A stretch of 64,000 nucleotides of DNA, taken from the NCBI GenBank assembly GCA_002794775.1, contig NBAY01000038.1:124001-188000 (forward strand). The letters run 5' to 3'. This DNA comes from Porodaedalea pini (Eukaryota > Basidiomycota > Agaricomycetes > Hymenochaetales > Hymenochaetaceae). The notes below the pieces were generated by a model. It was not told the DNA's origin and did no database searches. It saw nothing but the letters and a program-made list of their open reading frames with translations. Shown here in pieces: positions 11,897 to 22,348 of the stretch (the first letter of the stretch is position 1; the number at the start of each line of letters is the position of its first letter). The position numbers and the translations under genes are program-made.

Positions 11897-12925
11897 ATGC
11901 TTCTCTCTTTTGCAAACATGCTGATCTATCCTACTACGTCGCTCCCATCTCCCAACGCTGATATTCGTATCTCGCGAATTCTACGAGCTCACCTGCCTCC
12001 CAGACAGGAAATTAGGCTTGCATTTGCAGCTAAGGTCCAAGCCCACCACAAGCGTGGCTGCAAGAACGTGCACGATATCCATTTATGCGAAGGAGAAACA
12101 AACAGACTGAATGTAGGTGTACTCTACCTGCATGTACGTGGTCTCTACTCTACGATCAGTACCGTGTCTTATTCTACACAGTGCAAAGTGCGAGGCCAGC
12201 TTCATCTCGAACGATTTAACATGCAAATGAATGACATTACGAAAGTCGCGTGCGTCAAGGAATTCCTAGCATTGGATCCTCCCGTGATCATTGGCAAGAA
12301 GGAGCGCAAAGCGAATACAAAGCTTTTGAAGGACCTAATTCCCACTGCGTTCCGTCGCAAGACGGATGACATATTGGCAAGGAGAGCATCAGAGGTGTAT
12401 CAATCCCCTCTTCACTCCGACTCCGTATCCAACTTCGAAATCAGTACTCCTCAAAGCGGCCATCTCTCAAAGTCGTCTCCGGCGTATAAGGTGTCGAAGG
12501 GTGTGATTGTGGCGCATGCCCGCCCCCAGTCTTCTCCGCTCCGTAAATATGCTGCGGAAGTGGAAACGCCAAAGATGAAGGGGAAGACAGCAGCAATGTG
12601 CCCGAAGGTAACTCCCTGCCCTGTAAAACGTACAACCACTATGAAATCGGAGCTTGGTAGCTCTTCCCCACCGACTCTGCAAACTTTCCTTCAAGAGTTC
12701 AATGCGGCGATGAAGAGCAACCCTCAGCTCAAGCCCACTGCCTCGACGTCAAACAGTAACGCGGCAGCAGGACTATCCAAGATTCCGATCATCTACGTTA
12801 GCTCTTCCGACGACGAAGACGAAACGCTCTCGTCCAGCCCTCTGGTGAAGAAGCACAAACGTTCAGTCGCAATGGACAAAGAAACGGACGAGACGGTCAT
12901 GAAGAAGGAACGCCTCGGGGAGTAG
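11897..12925 (+). CDS. Unrecognised protein with a SUMO-interaction-like motif
   Basis: Open from ATG 11897 to TAG 12925. A likely 69-nt intron (12113-12181, GTAGGT ... CACAG) is a multiple of three, so the product is 319 residues if spliced and 342 if not. The N-terminal half is basic. The C-terminal half is disordered, rich in Ser, Pro and Lys. Near the end PIIYVSSSDDEDE puts a hydrophobic core directly before a Ser/acidic run, as in SUMO-interaction motifs, followed by KKHKR, a possible nuclear signal. I recognise no family. It lies between the SPT5-like and 13388 genes inside the transposon-like block and may be cargo. Function is unknown. Confidence 0.55.
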   Translation: MLLSFANMLIYPTTSLPSPNADIRISRILRAHLPPRQEIRLAFAAKVQAHHKRGCKNVHDIHLCEGETNRLNVGVLYLHVRGLYSTISTVSYSTQCKVRGQLHLERFNMQMNDITKVACVKEFLALDPPVIIGKKERKANTKLLKDLIPTAFRRKTDDILARRASEVYQSPLHSDSVSNFEISTPQSGHLSKSSPAYKVSKGVIVAHARPQSSPLRKYAAEVETPKMKGKTAAMCPKVTPCPVKRTTTMKSELGSSSPPTLQTFLQEFNAAMKSNPQLKPTASTSNSNAAAGLSKIPIIYVSSSDDEDETLSSSPLVKKHKRSVAMDKETDETVMKKERLGE

Positions 12926-13387
12926 AACACATGTAGAATATACATATATGACTTGTGTACAGCGCCTGGAGCGCCATAAAGACTTGTAATACTCTCCTCT
13001 TTTCGTCTGTCTTTTTCCGTGATATAGGCTTCTCAAAGCCCGCAATTGTTCACTGTCTATACTTTATTTATTGCAGAAGAACGCTTTAGCTACGTACAAG
13101 CTAAGCTCAAGCAAGACCAATTGGTTCGTCAGGCTGGCGCTCTATTAATTGTTTGCTTAGACTTATAACATAGCAGATTACTGTGGCCGCCATGAAACAA
13201 AGCGCCTCCATAAGCTGGCCAGTGCGCTTGGATCGCGCCAAGGCCGAATAATTGTGGTCAGCTATGTGGTTGTCGAACAAAGCATTAAATGTGAGATGCA
13301 GGCCACCATTCTATAAATATTGAGACGTCGTCGGCTGACCACCTCTTCACCCATTATTCGCATTGCCCATACTCCGCGAGTGTCTCG

Positions 13388-15355
13388 ATGTCCGCAAAAC
13401 CGAAGCTGAAGCAGATGAGGCTTCCCATCAAGCAGGCGAAGGAAGCACAGGATGAATCAGATACTAATGATGCTGCTTCAGTTGAGCTGTTCGATCCTGA
13501 GCTCGACGAGAAGAATGGCAAACGTGAGCCTTTTACTGAAGCTCAGAAGATGTGGTTGAGCTCAAAGCTCCCGCATTTTTATTCGCTTCCACATCAGCAG
13601 CCTCACCACCCGTGAGTTAAAGCATACAAGGACGAGGTCGCGAATGAGTATGTTAAGGAGTTCAAATTTACAGGAGACCTGAATAAACACAGAAGTGTAT
13701 GTTTTAAATCACTAATGCTTCGTTTCATAAAGCTGATGATAATATAGAGAGTGAGACGATGGATCTCCAATCAGAAACGTGTCGACTGTCCGAGCTTAGC
13801 GAACAGAAGAATGTCAGACAAGGACTCAAATATACTCGCAAACTTCTTCGACAGAGACCGAACTATTACCGGTAGAGCTTTGTTTCTTCGTGAAAACAAA
13901 GCATTGATCAAAGAGCGTACCGATGCGAAAGTCTTGGCTCTCGAGCCTGGAAAGACCAAGCGAGGACTGTCGTCCACCATTCAGAAGGAGGCGTACGACG
14001 CTCTATCAGAAAAAAAGAAGGCCAAGTATGACAATCGGGCGGCTGCAGAGAATGCAGAAGCAAAGGTTTCTAGCGATGGTGGCATTGATGACACCACTGT
14101 AGAAGAGTATGTTAGTTCTGCTTCAATTGTTTTGTATCTCCTCTGAATTGGACTTGTTTAGGAACCAGCGAAAAGCCTCCAGTGTGTTGCAACGGCTCCT
14201 GAGTGGCTTGAGTGGTCGTGGAAATGGTTATTCAGTTGGAGATGCTGTATTTCACCTTCAGTTTGCCTTTCGAAGTCCAAGTGGTGAAGTTATTGTAGAC
14301 AAGTATGTTTAAATTTTAAATTACTGCCAATTACAACTGCTGACGGCGACTGCAGGATCCATACTGGCTTTGAAGGGAAATTCTTCTACGATAATCGAGC
14401 TTACAAAAAAGGCAAAGTCACCAAGTCTTGGGAGTCTTTCGTGTCCGAATTATTCGGTCAATGTGCGTGTTTAATCATAAAATTGAAATGCGCTTTACTC
14501 AAATAAACCTATCTTATAGCTGGAACAAAGTCATGGCCCGTCTCACAGGAGCGTGATCCATCTTCTGACGAGACCGAATTACAACAGGAAGAAGGATTCA
14601 CAATTGATTCTTCACCGCCGGCTGAGGCAGACTACCAGACCGCACTTCCCAATCTTCACACCAAAGCAGCTTCATGTTCGCTTCATTCTGATGTTATCGA
14701 AATTCTCGACCCAGCGCCTATCCACGAACTTGCACGGCCCACGGAAACTATACCATCAGCTGTATCTGACGCCTCGACATCAGTCATGACAGATCGCGGC
14801 TCAGAGGTAGCAGAAGCACTTGGTCTGTCCATGCCGGCAAATGTAATTTATCCTTCAATATCTTCGGCCTCGCTTCCCCTTGACGGTTCAGTACAGCCTG
14901 AGCATGGTACCACAAGCCCTTTGGCTGTATGCGTGGAATCTGCAGAATTCGGTGAATCTCGCTTTCCAACTGCCGCCACGCAATCAGTCGGTCTCGCTAC
15001 CACTCCTACCCATCATGTCGCCAGTCCAGCATCGACTCTGAAGCTGCACTGTGTTGCTGAACCGCCAGAGTCAATTGCCCTCACGGGCCAAATCACCGAA
15101 GTTCCACAAACTTTGAAGAAGCGTTGCGTTGAATCAAGCAACAATTACCAGGAATGTGGTCAACAGAGGTCAAAGAAGCAACGCACCGAAGACATGACTG
15201 CAGCCAGTACTCAGCGTAAAAGTACACGCAAGATCAAGCAGCCGTAAGTTTTATTTTCCATTTAAAATCATGACAACAGAGCTGATCTTTTAAAAAGGCA
15301 GCGTATGAATCTCGATTTTCCAGACTCAGCGAAGAACAAGAAGTACAGAAAATAG
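13388..15355 (+). pseudogene. Unrecognised multi-exon protein with HMG-box-like region, premature TGA
   Basis: Starts at ATG 13388 (MSAKPKLKQMRLPIKQAK). The frame meets TGA at 13613-13615 but continues in frame as VKAYKDEVANEYVKEFKF, which is protein-like, so the TGA looks like a nonsense change. Later exons give GRALFLRENKALIKE with ALSEKKKAKYDNRAAAE (13751-14100), a helical basic pattern reminiscent of HMG-box-type proteins, then RLLSGLSGRGNGYSVGDAVF (from about 14161) and FEGKFFYDNRAYKKGKVTK (about 14355). A long Ser/Thr/Pro-rich tail ends with basic KSTRKIKQP and stop TAG at 15355. Introns are about 50-60 nt. It probably belongs to a transposon-associated family of Agaricomycetes, but that is inference. 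If CC|GTGAGT at 13611 is a real donor, the next frame stops soon, which favours the nonsense reading. Confidence 0.5.
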
Positions 15356-15491
15356 ACACTGCTATCTAGACTTTGAACGATTCATTTGGTGGTCTCGTCA
15401 TTTCCTTCCCTTTTGATCTTTGCGCATGAACCGATCGACTGGATTGATGGTACAGCACTCCAATGTGCGCCTTGTATGTAAGTACTTTTTT

Positions 15492-15752
15492 GATCCGTTC
15501 GTAAATGATCTCATCGCAACACAGGTCTTTCTGCGAGTTATATTAGCTTCATTTTTTTTTTTGCTGATGTCATTCCCCTCTGATCCGTTCCATTCACTTT
15601 TTATCTTCATCTCACCCCCTTTTTAATCTCTTCTTTACATTACTGTTTTGCCCCAGAACCATTCATAGATAGCGTAGTAGTTTACATTACTGTACAGTAG
15701 TTGGTAGTTAGCGTAATATAATAGTTAGAACGGATCTTCTCTAGATCCGTTC
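15492..15752. repeat. Right cluster of GATCCGTTC repeats
   Basis: Exact copies at 15492-15500, 15582-15590, 15728-15736 (complement) and 15744-15752. The last two form a palindrome like the one at 2581-2606, here with 10-bp arms and a TTCTCTA spacer. The cluster lies just beyond the stop of the 13388 gene. Confidence 0.7.
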
Positions 15753-15755
15753 TGA

Positions 15756-16669
15756 CTACTTATCGGTCACTGTCTGAACCAAGTTCCTGTGATGCCTGTC
15801 TGTTATGTTTTGCACTCATATGCACATGCGGGGCACTTGATGGTGCAAGCAATCAATTAACAGGACTCCATATGTCCCCTTCAAGTTGAGCTCAAATCAT
15901 TAATGAAATCTTCCAACTCATTTCAATCTTTTGCAATTACATTGTCAAGCGAAAACTACATAGTATTTCTTCATTGCTCCTGCTCGCCACAAGCAAAGGG
16001 GTGAGGAGGCATGTTTATTTGTCCAAAGCTGCGGACTGAACAAATTTCGTGTACAAATATAAACTAGCTGATGAGGAATCTACTAGCCTCATTGGCTGCC
16101 GTCATATTTAATTTTTTCCGAATTAGAGTAGCACTTCAGTAAGCCAAAGCAGTGATGTGATTCTCTGTCCGCCGGAACGGAGGCTGAAGATGCAAAGACA
16201 CGACGAGTTGGCGAAGCTCAGGCATCGGTTTCATGTTTGACCTCATCCCATAACCTACATGTGCTTGAGATTCGTCTTATGCCAAGTCTTACTTTTAGAG
16301 ATAACCATAAATTATGACTCCAGTGCAGAATCAGAGCTATCCGAGGACCGGTGCGGGAGTAGCATACATGTCTAAAGAGTCAGCACAAAACGACCAAACA
16401 CATCGCCAAAGGGAAAGCAAGCCGACGGGTCATGAAGGACGAACAGTCAGAGCGATGGAAAGATAATCATATCTAATTCTGTGATTTGCTCCTGCAATAC
16501 ATTAAGTAATTCGGGACTCGTCAAGGAGTATGGTGAAAACATATCTAACTCGCGGATCTATATAAGTCTAGCCACCAGATGATTAAAGAAGTGCATAAGG
16601 TCTGCGAGAAAAGAGCAGTACAAGCTGATGTCTAGGTAATCTATGAAATTCTTAAAGCGCATGAGGACA
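15756..16669. other. Intergenic, no gene seen
   Basis: No frame above 72 codons looks like protein. The right part is the 3' flank of the F-box-like gene. Confidence 0.5.
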
Positions 16670-18037
16670 TCAAGGCAGGATTTCCTCTCTAGCACGTCGT
16701 CCAGCCTCGTAAGTCCGAGCCCAGCTCCAAAGGTCACGACCCTCATCATGGAAGACGTTGCTCTCGAACATCGCACCTGACTTCCGGCTCTTCCTCAGCG
16801 CACGCGCCCATGCATCGCCCATCCCGGGTACGACGCACACAGCTGGCGAAGTACGAGCAAGTGCCGTAAACTGTGCCCAGATATATGTCGTGGAGAGATA
16901 CGCCTGCAGAATGCCTACCTCGGGGCTAATCAAAGAATCTTCGATAGCGTTGGTGTCGGAGGATTGGATGAATTCTCCCTCACGTTCGTCCTTCCATACT
17001 GAGAAGTCTGAGTCGGGGAGGACGACGAGCACGACATGTGTGAGGGAGCTCGCACGCTCAGACAGGATGTGCGCGACGTCGCGTACAAATTCGGCGTCGT
17101 TGTCCTCGTTGGCGTTCACCCTGCGAACAAGCGCGAGGTGCGTGAGCTTCGGCGCGCCACCGAGGGCCGCAAGCGTCGCGCTTGGTAAAGACCATTTCTC
17201 CGGTGGGCACGCAATAGTGAGGTGGGTAAGGTGCGAGGCGATTGGGGCAAGAGGCGACGGCAGTGTCGTATGCCATGAAATGTATGTGCGTAGGATGAGC
17301 TCCGAAGGCGTCGGCGACACGGACGGAAAGCCAGTCGAGGGCGTGTGCCTCGTGTGGTGCTCCAGGATGCATGAATCGACGATGAGTGTCCGAAGAGAGG
17401 CAAGGACGGGAGACGCAACAGAAGGTGCGGATGAACCAAGCCCGAGAAGAGCACCCGTCGCGGCGTAGAAACGATCATGCTCTGAGCGTCTGCCCTTCGA
17501 GACTCTTGGAGAATCGTGGAAGGGGTAATCGAGAGCAAGCCGCGTTGTGGACTTGCCAGCAAACGAAGGGGGTATATAAGAGAACGCTATCAAGGTTGAA
17601 GACGTCGGCGCGATAGGCGATGTCGTAGACGAAAGGGTGATATCGCGGTGTGCACAGTCTACTACTGTCCTCGCAAAGAGTGCAGTATGCTTTAGATCGT
17701 CGAGTGACACGGCGCCATACAAGACGGTGTGCGCGAGACCTGCTAGGACTCGGGAGGTGAGCGCGAGTGCCCGAAGCGTACGATGGTCGAGACGGGGCCT
17801 GTATTTGACGACGTCACTATCCTCGTCATCTCCAAGTGAGCCCAGCCTGTGGGCAGTCGGACTCCTCGAGTGTCGTGGAACGGCTGCCGCTGTCTGCACT
17901 ATCTCGAGCAGGATTTCTGTAGGCAGTGTCTCCAGAGTCGGACCATTGGGACGACGGTTGAGAGCGAGCGCCAACGTCGCCGAGAATGACACGGAACGAG
18001 TGCGAGTCTGAGTGACAGTGCTCGAGCGGCGACGCAT
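16670..18037 (-). CDS. F-box-like protein
   Basis: Single-exon frame of 455 residues from ATG 18037 (MRRRSSTVTQTRTRSVSFSA). The frame is open upstream to 18241, but that extension is not protein-like. An F-box-like segment near residues 34-50 reads LETLPTEILLEIVQTAAAVP, and a second part, LRALALTSRVLAGLAHTVLY, fits the rest of an F-box. F-box proteins bind SKP1 and recruit substrates to SCF ubiquitin ligases. The remainder has scattered Leu-rich segments (LTHLTIACPPEKW, LTHLALVRR, LTHVVLVVLP) resembling degenerate leucine-rich repeats of fungal F-box proteins. The substrate is unknown. The C-terminus is Arg-rich and ends EEILP. Plus-strand frames in this interval are shadows. Confidence 0.75.
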   Translation of the reverse strand: MRRRSSTVTQTRTRSVSFSATLALALNRRPNGPTLETLPTEILLEIVQTAAAVPRHSRSPTAHRLGSLGDDEDSDVVKYRPRLDHRTLRALALTSRVLAGLAHTVLYGAVSLDDLKHTALFARTVVDCAHRDITLSSTTSPIAPTSSTLIAFSYIPPSFAGKSTTRLALDYPFHDSPRVSKGRRSEHDRFYAATGALLGLGSSAPSVASPVLASLRTLIVDSCILEHHTRHTPSTGFPSVSPTPSELILRTYISWHTTLPSPLAPIASHLTHLTIACPPEKWSLPSATLAALGGAPKLTHLALVRRVNANEDNDAEFVRDVAHILSERASSLTHVVLVVLPDSDFSVWKDEREGEFIQSSDTNAIEDSLISPEVGILQAYLSTTYIWAQFTALARTSPAVCVVPGMGDAWARALRKSRKSGAMFESNVFHDEGRDLWSWARTYEAGRRAREEILP

Positions 18038-19025
18038 TGTGCAGTCTAGTAGGATGAAAGACAAGAGCAAGAGCGAGGTCGAGTGAGTTACGGAAACATG
18101 ATAAAATATAGCAGACGATGACTCAGAGACGCAACTTTTCTTCGGTAAGAACCGCGTCGTGATATAAGTCACGTGCTGCATGTATGAACCTTGAGAGTTC
18201 CGATATTTGCCGTACAAAATGAGCTGAGGTAAGGCCTTCAAAGTTCAATATGACGTGTGCTCTTCGGAGTCTTCCGCATGTTAGATGAAGAGGCTGGAGT
18301 AAAGAGCTTCCGTGTTTCATTCTCTTTTCTAATTTGACATTCAGCCATCCGTCTTCGGTGAGTACTCAGGCCATGCCTGACTGGAAGACTGAAGGTACAT
18401 TAGGATCAAAGGTCCTTCGAGTGCGGGGTGCATGTTGTTTTATATGCGAAAAGTACTAATGTTTTGTTCTCCTTATAAGTTAAGGGGCCTCAAAAAGCAC
18501 TCTGGGATAGTTCTCTTACGATCAATATTTTCATAGACCTCAAAGAAAGACGCGGCACGCCTCGTCATGAGGCTGGAGATGGGTTAGACTTAGAGCACAT
18601 AATGAACGCCGTAAATGCCAATATTCTGTTTCGTTCAGACGGGATCCCAACACGCAAAGGGCGCTCACGATCAAAGAACAAAAATGAAGACTATTGCTCT
18701 TTGCAAGTCCAACACGGCTCATCCAGCAAACCTTGGCAGCAATACTAATGCAGGCCTTCCTGCATTGATGGTGGCCATACGATGTACTATCCCATTACGA
18801 AGTTTTCAAGCAATGTTGTAGCACTTATCAAGCAATAGTGACTATATCGAGTTTAAAGTAGCCAGTTAGCAGCATATCTGGGAGCAATGTCGATGCAATG
18901 GAGGCTCTATGAAATTGCGCAAAATTGAATTCCGACAGTACTACACAGTGCCAACTTCTTCGCCTTCTGATATATAACAGAGCCTCGCATTCAGCATACG
19001 ACGCATCACAGGATACCTCAGCAAC
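18038..19025. other. Intergenic, no gene seen
   Basis: Divergent promoter region between the minus-strand F-box-like gene and the plus-strand gene starting at 19026. No protein-like frame. Confidence 0.5.
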
Positions 19026-20343
19026 ATGTCGGCAAATAACACTGAAATAGACTCCGCCAGCTCTGAATCCCCGAAACAGGATTCAAAGAAAGAAGACATC
19101 GCCTCTTGACCTTCAACCACCACCATCTCACTCGTGGGAAAGTGGCGGACTCCACCAGTGCCCTCTGTGCCTCTCCCCTCCCTCTCCTCTGCGGGGTGTA
19201 CGCAGACGACAGGACCTACCGGCCCCCTGACGAGGTACAACATCGTCGCGATCCTGGGCAAGACACTAAACTGCCCACCGGTCGCCTTTTGTGCTTGCGG
19301 CCTCCCCCTACCCACCCAAGGGCCCCAACCCCTCTGGCCCCGTGGCCCTTCATGGGTCTGACCCCTAGCTTGTACCGGGGTCTCAACTCCCACGGACCCC
19401 AGACCCACCCTCCGGCAAATGCGGTTTGGTACCCGCAACCGGCCTTACCCCAGGTCACATGACTCCTGACACCCTAATGTCAGGTGACCCCCCCTACACA
19501 CCCCTGGCACAACAGCCGGGCTTGCCCTCCCCCCGCATGCCACTGTTTGCGGGTCATCCCACCAGGCGATCACTTCCTGTCCCAAGCACGACGACAAAAA
19601 CTGCTCTCCGGACCACCGTGCCCCGGGCACCGGACTGACGACCCGACCCAGGACACCGGACCCCACTCAGCATTATTGCATGCACCCCCCCACGCCCCGC
19701 GCGCCTACACAGGTGCCCAAGCCCACCCACCTGGAGACAAGCCACTATCGTTCGCGATTGCAGTGGCCTTGGTGACCAGTAGGATGGCATTAGTTTAGCT
19801 ATCTGAATGTCTTGCTCCCACCGTCTTCCCCTCTGTCGTATGAGTGGCCTGACGATACCCCCCTCTCTGGCCTATGGCCCCCCAAATCCATACCGTGGAC
19901 GATTAGTCGAGTAGTTTACGGTGTCCACCCTATGTGGACCGCGCATTTGTAACTAAACAGTGGCTGATGCGCGTAATAAATGCATTCAAAAAAAAAAAAA
20001 AAAAAAAAAAAAGAAAGAAGAGCACACGAAAGCTGACGAACCGATCGGAAAGTCGAAGACGCGTACGGGTAAAAATCCGATATGTTCCGGGCCTGAACGT
20101 CAGCGTAATGGATCTCATCTCTCTTTGGCGAACTCTCGTTCTGCTAGTGAGCATGCTCAGGACAAGTTCGCTAATGACAAATACGTCGAGGATGTGTCGG
20201 ACGCCTTCAGGTCGACTGGGGAAGAGATAAATCGAAGCGGTGACACGAAAGCAAAGAAAAAGCTGCACGATCTTTGCGAGAGCGTGTTTGGGGTAACGCT
20301 TGATCGCAAAAAGCTGGAAGATGCCAAGAAACCGAGGGCATAA
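19026..20343 (+). pseudogene. Small gene (130 residues when uninterrupted) cut by a retroposon
   Basis: The 5' part starts at ATG 19026 (MSANNTEIDSASSESPKQ) and runs to 19096. The 3' part runs from 20022 to the TAA at 20341-20343 (ending LHDLCESVFGVTLDRKKLED then AKKPRA). Removing the insert with one copy of the 12-bp duplication joins 71 nt to 322 nt, giving 393 nt, exactly 131 codons with no stop. The product is hydrophilic, Lys-, Ser- and Glu-rich and soluble. A possible amphipathic helical region is VEDVSDAFRSTGEEI. I do not recognise the family. With the insert present, translation stops at TGA soon after 19097. No intron is needed, which argues that the coding frame was genuine. Confidence 0.6.
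19097..20009 (+). mobile_element. Poly(A) retroposon with 12-bp target duplication
   Basis: The insert is flanked by AAAGAAAGAAGA at 19085-19096 and 20010-20021. Its right end is AATAAATGCATTC followed by a run of A, the hallmark of target-primed reverse transcription (LINE, SINE or processed transcript). The body is strongly C-rich on the plus strand with Pro-rich frames but no reverse transcriptase, so it is either a 5'-truncated LINE or a non-coding retroposon. The family is unknown. Confidence 0.8.
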
Positions 20344-20784
20344 ATCGGACAGCCTTTGTAGATATGCCGTGTACTAGAGAAAGCTTATGGTGACTCATCT
20401 TTCGGTTTTGCTAATCTTGTAAATGGATAAATGGTATTGGATCCAGGCTTGCTACAAGCCATAACGGTAACTTGAATAACATTATAGCGAGTTCTTATGG
20501 TCTTCGTGTCCAGAGTACCTCTCGGTAAAGACAGAAAGAACGCAAACTTGCCGTGCGAACGTTAAGGCTATACCTTGCTCATACCAAAAGATTCACGCGG
20601 CTACCAGAACAAGACTAACATGGAGGCCGTCTCCTGGTCTAAGTTATGGCGTACATGTGCATTTCAGATGCTCGCACCAGAAAGACGAGCAAATAATACA
20701 ACCTGCTTCGTTTTTCTTCCGTTTCTTTACCTTCCGTTCCCATTCTATTCAGACTTCCGCTTCGGCAGCGCCGATGAACACGTA
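20344..20784. other. Intergenic between convergent genes
   Basis: 3' flanks of the small disrupted gene and of FBA1. Nothing else is seen. Confidence 0.5.
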
Positions 20785-22348
20785 TTACAGACGGTCTATA
20801 TAGCGGATAAGTCGACGGCCAAGTGCGTCTGACGGATTAAACTTACTGATGTTTCCTAGGTCCGCGCAGGCCTCTTTCACGCGAGCAGAAAGCGTCTTCT
20901 CACCCTCACGAACCCACACACGAGGGTCGTAATACTATGCAATGCAAGAGATGTTGAGAATCGGATCCGCGTCGGCGGAAATGTAAGAAATATTGATTAC
21001 TCACCTTCTTGTTCGGCTTATCAGGGCCCTCAGGGTTTCCGACTTGCGTTTGGACATAGCCACTCTTGCTCTGAATGAAGTCGCGAATACCAGCGAGGTA
21101 GGCAAACTGCGTGTCAGTGTCGACATTCATCTTCACCACGCCATACTCGACTGCAGTCTTGATCTCCTCCTTCGACGAGCCAGATCCACCGTGGAAGACA
21201 AGGAAGAGCGGCTTCAGGTCTTTGCCCTTGAGTTGCTCGGCGGCGTACGCCTGGTGCTTTCCGAGAAGCTCGGGGTGCAAACGGACGTTTCCGGGCTTAT
21301 ACACACCATGCACATTTCCGAACGCAGCAGCAATAGAAAAATTGGGGCTAATCTTGGAGAGCGCCACGAAAATGTCGTATACGTCCTCCGGCTGCGTGTA
21401 GAGCGAGCTGTTGTCGACGCCCGTGTTGTCGACGCCATCCTCCTCACCGCCGGTGATGCCGATCTCCATCTCGAGCCAGAGGTTGAGCTTGGCCATCTCG
21501 GTGAAGTATTTGACGCACGTCGCGATGTTCTCGTCTTTCGGCTCCTCGGAAAGGTCAAGCATGTGCGAGCTGAAGAGTGGCTCGCCGTGCTCGGCAAAGT
21601 ACGCCTTGTCCGCTTCGAGCATGCCATCAAACCATGGAAGCAGTTTCTTAGCACAATGATCCGAATGGAGGATAACGGGACTAAAAGATGGTAGAAAATA
21701 GAGCAGTCAGTGGACTTAAGGGGGGTAATGAGCTGAGGTGCGGCAAGAGCTTACACGCCGTAGGCCTTCGCCACCGTACGGACATGGTGTGCGGCGGCGA
21801 CGGCACCCGTGATGGATGCTTTTTGGCCATCATTCGAGAGGCCCTTGCCTGCGAAGTAAGCAGAACCGCCCTGCGAGACCTGCAGGATGATCGGCGCCTT
21901 AATGTCACTGAGTATATGCGTCAGACTTGGAAAAGAGACCCGGGCGAAGGTGGATGTACCGAGCAGCTTCGATAGCGGCGTTCGCAGTTGATGAAGAAGT
22001 CACGTTCTGTGTGCCCCTTAGTCCTTCAGCCCCGTGTAAGATACAAGATGCAACTTACGATAGCCTACAAATGTCCGTCGAGATCGCAACCTGAGCCTTC
22101 TTCCCCAACGAGATGAACACCGCAAAACTCACAGGAATTGCAAACTGGGTTTTGCATGAGTCCACAACCAAACATCTAGTGTTATCGAGCTCACCTTGTG
22201 TTCGCGAGCGTACTCGAAGACTTTGCGGACATTATCGCCTGTGATCACGCCTGCCTGTTCACGCCGTCGTTGTCAGATCAAGACATACGCGTCAGCGGCG
22301 GCAACAACGAAGTCGGGCACTTACGGGAACGATGTCGAGGATGCCCAT
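20785..22348 (-). CDS. FBA1: Fructose-bisphosphate aldolase, class II
   Basis: Cytosolic glycolytic enzyme that splits fructose 1,6-bisphosphate into dihydroxyacetone phosphate and glyceraldehyde 3-phosphate. From ATG 22348 nine exons can be read: 22325-22348 (MGILDIVP), 22195-22254, a 12-nt exon 22133-22144 (FAIP), a 6-nt exon 22059-22064 (AI), one starting at 22006 (NVTSSSTANAA), and then longer exons. The last begins after a GTAAGT...TATAG intron and gives the end DLGNINRL with TAA at 20785. Class II zinc-enzyme motifs are present: VILHSDHCAKKLLPWFDGML, LEMEIGITGGEEDG, SIAAAFGNVHGVY (zinc His) and LFLVFHGGSGSS (phosphate binding). PNKK joins YYDPRVWVREGEKTLSAR across an intron. The length and order match yeast FBA1. 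The start follows the conserved MGIxDIVPxGVxTG N-terminus. Confidence 0.96.

Larger units (their letters stand above)
2578..15755. mobile_element. Candidate composite KDZ transposon-like block
   Basis: The block holds a KDZ transposase gene and an SPT5-like gene on the minus strand, then two unrecognised genes on the plus strand. On its left edge the 9-mer GATCCGTTC or its complement occurs exactly at 2581, 2598 and 2719. On its right edge it occurs at 15492, 15582, 15728 and 15744. I found no other exact copies by eye in the window. The outermost pair on each side forms a palindrome: GAACGGATC, 6-7 nt, GATCCGTTC. Such clusters look like subterminal transposase-binding repeats. I could not find matching terminal inverted repeats or a target duplication, so one element spanning all four genes is inference. 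Confidence 0.35.

Noticed and set aside
16758..17468. 236-codon plus-strand frame
   Set aside because: Antisense of the F-box-like gene; Ser/Arg-rich composition typical of a shadow frame in GC-rich DNA.
18941..19798. Several 100-165 codon frames in both strands
   Set aside because: They lie in the C-rich retroposon body, overlap each other and give Pro- or Gly-rich chains without domains.
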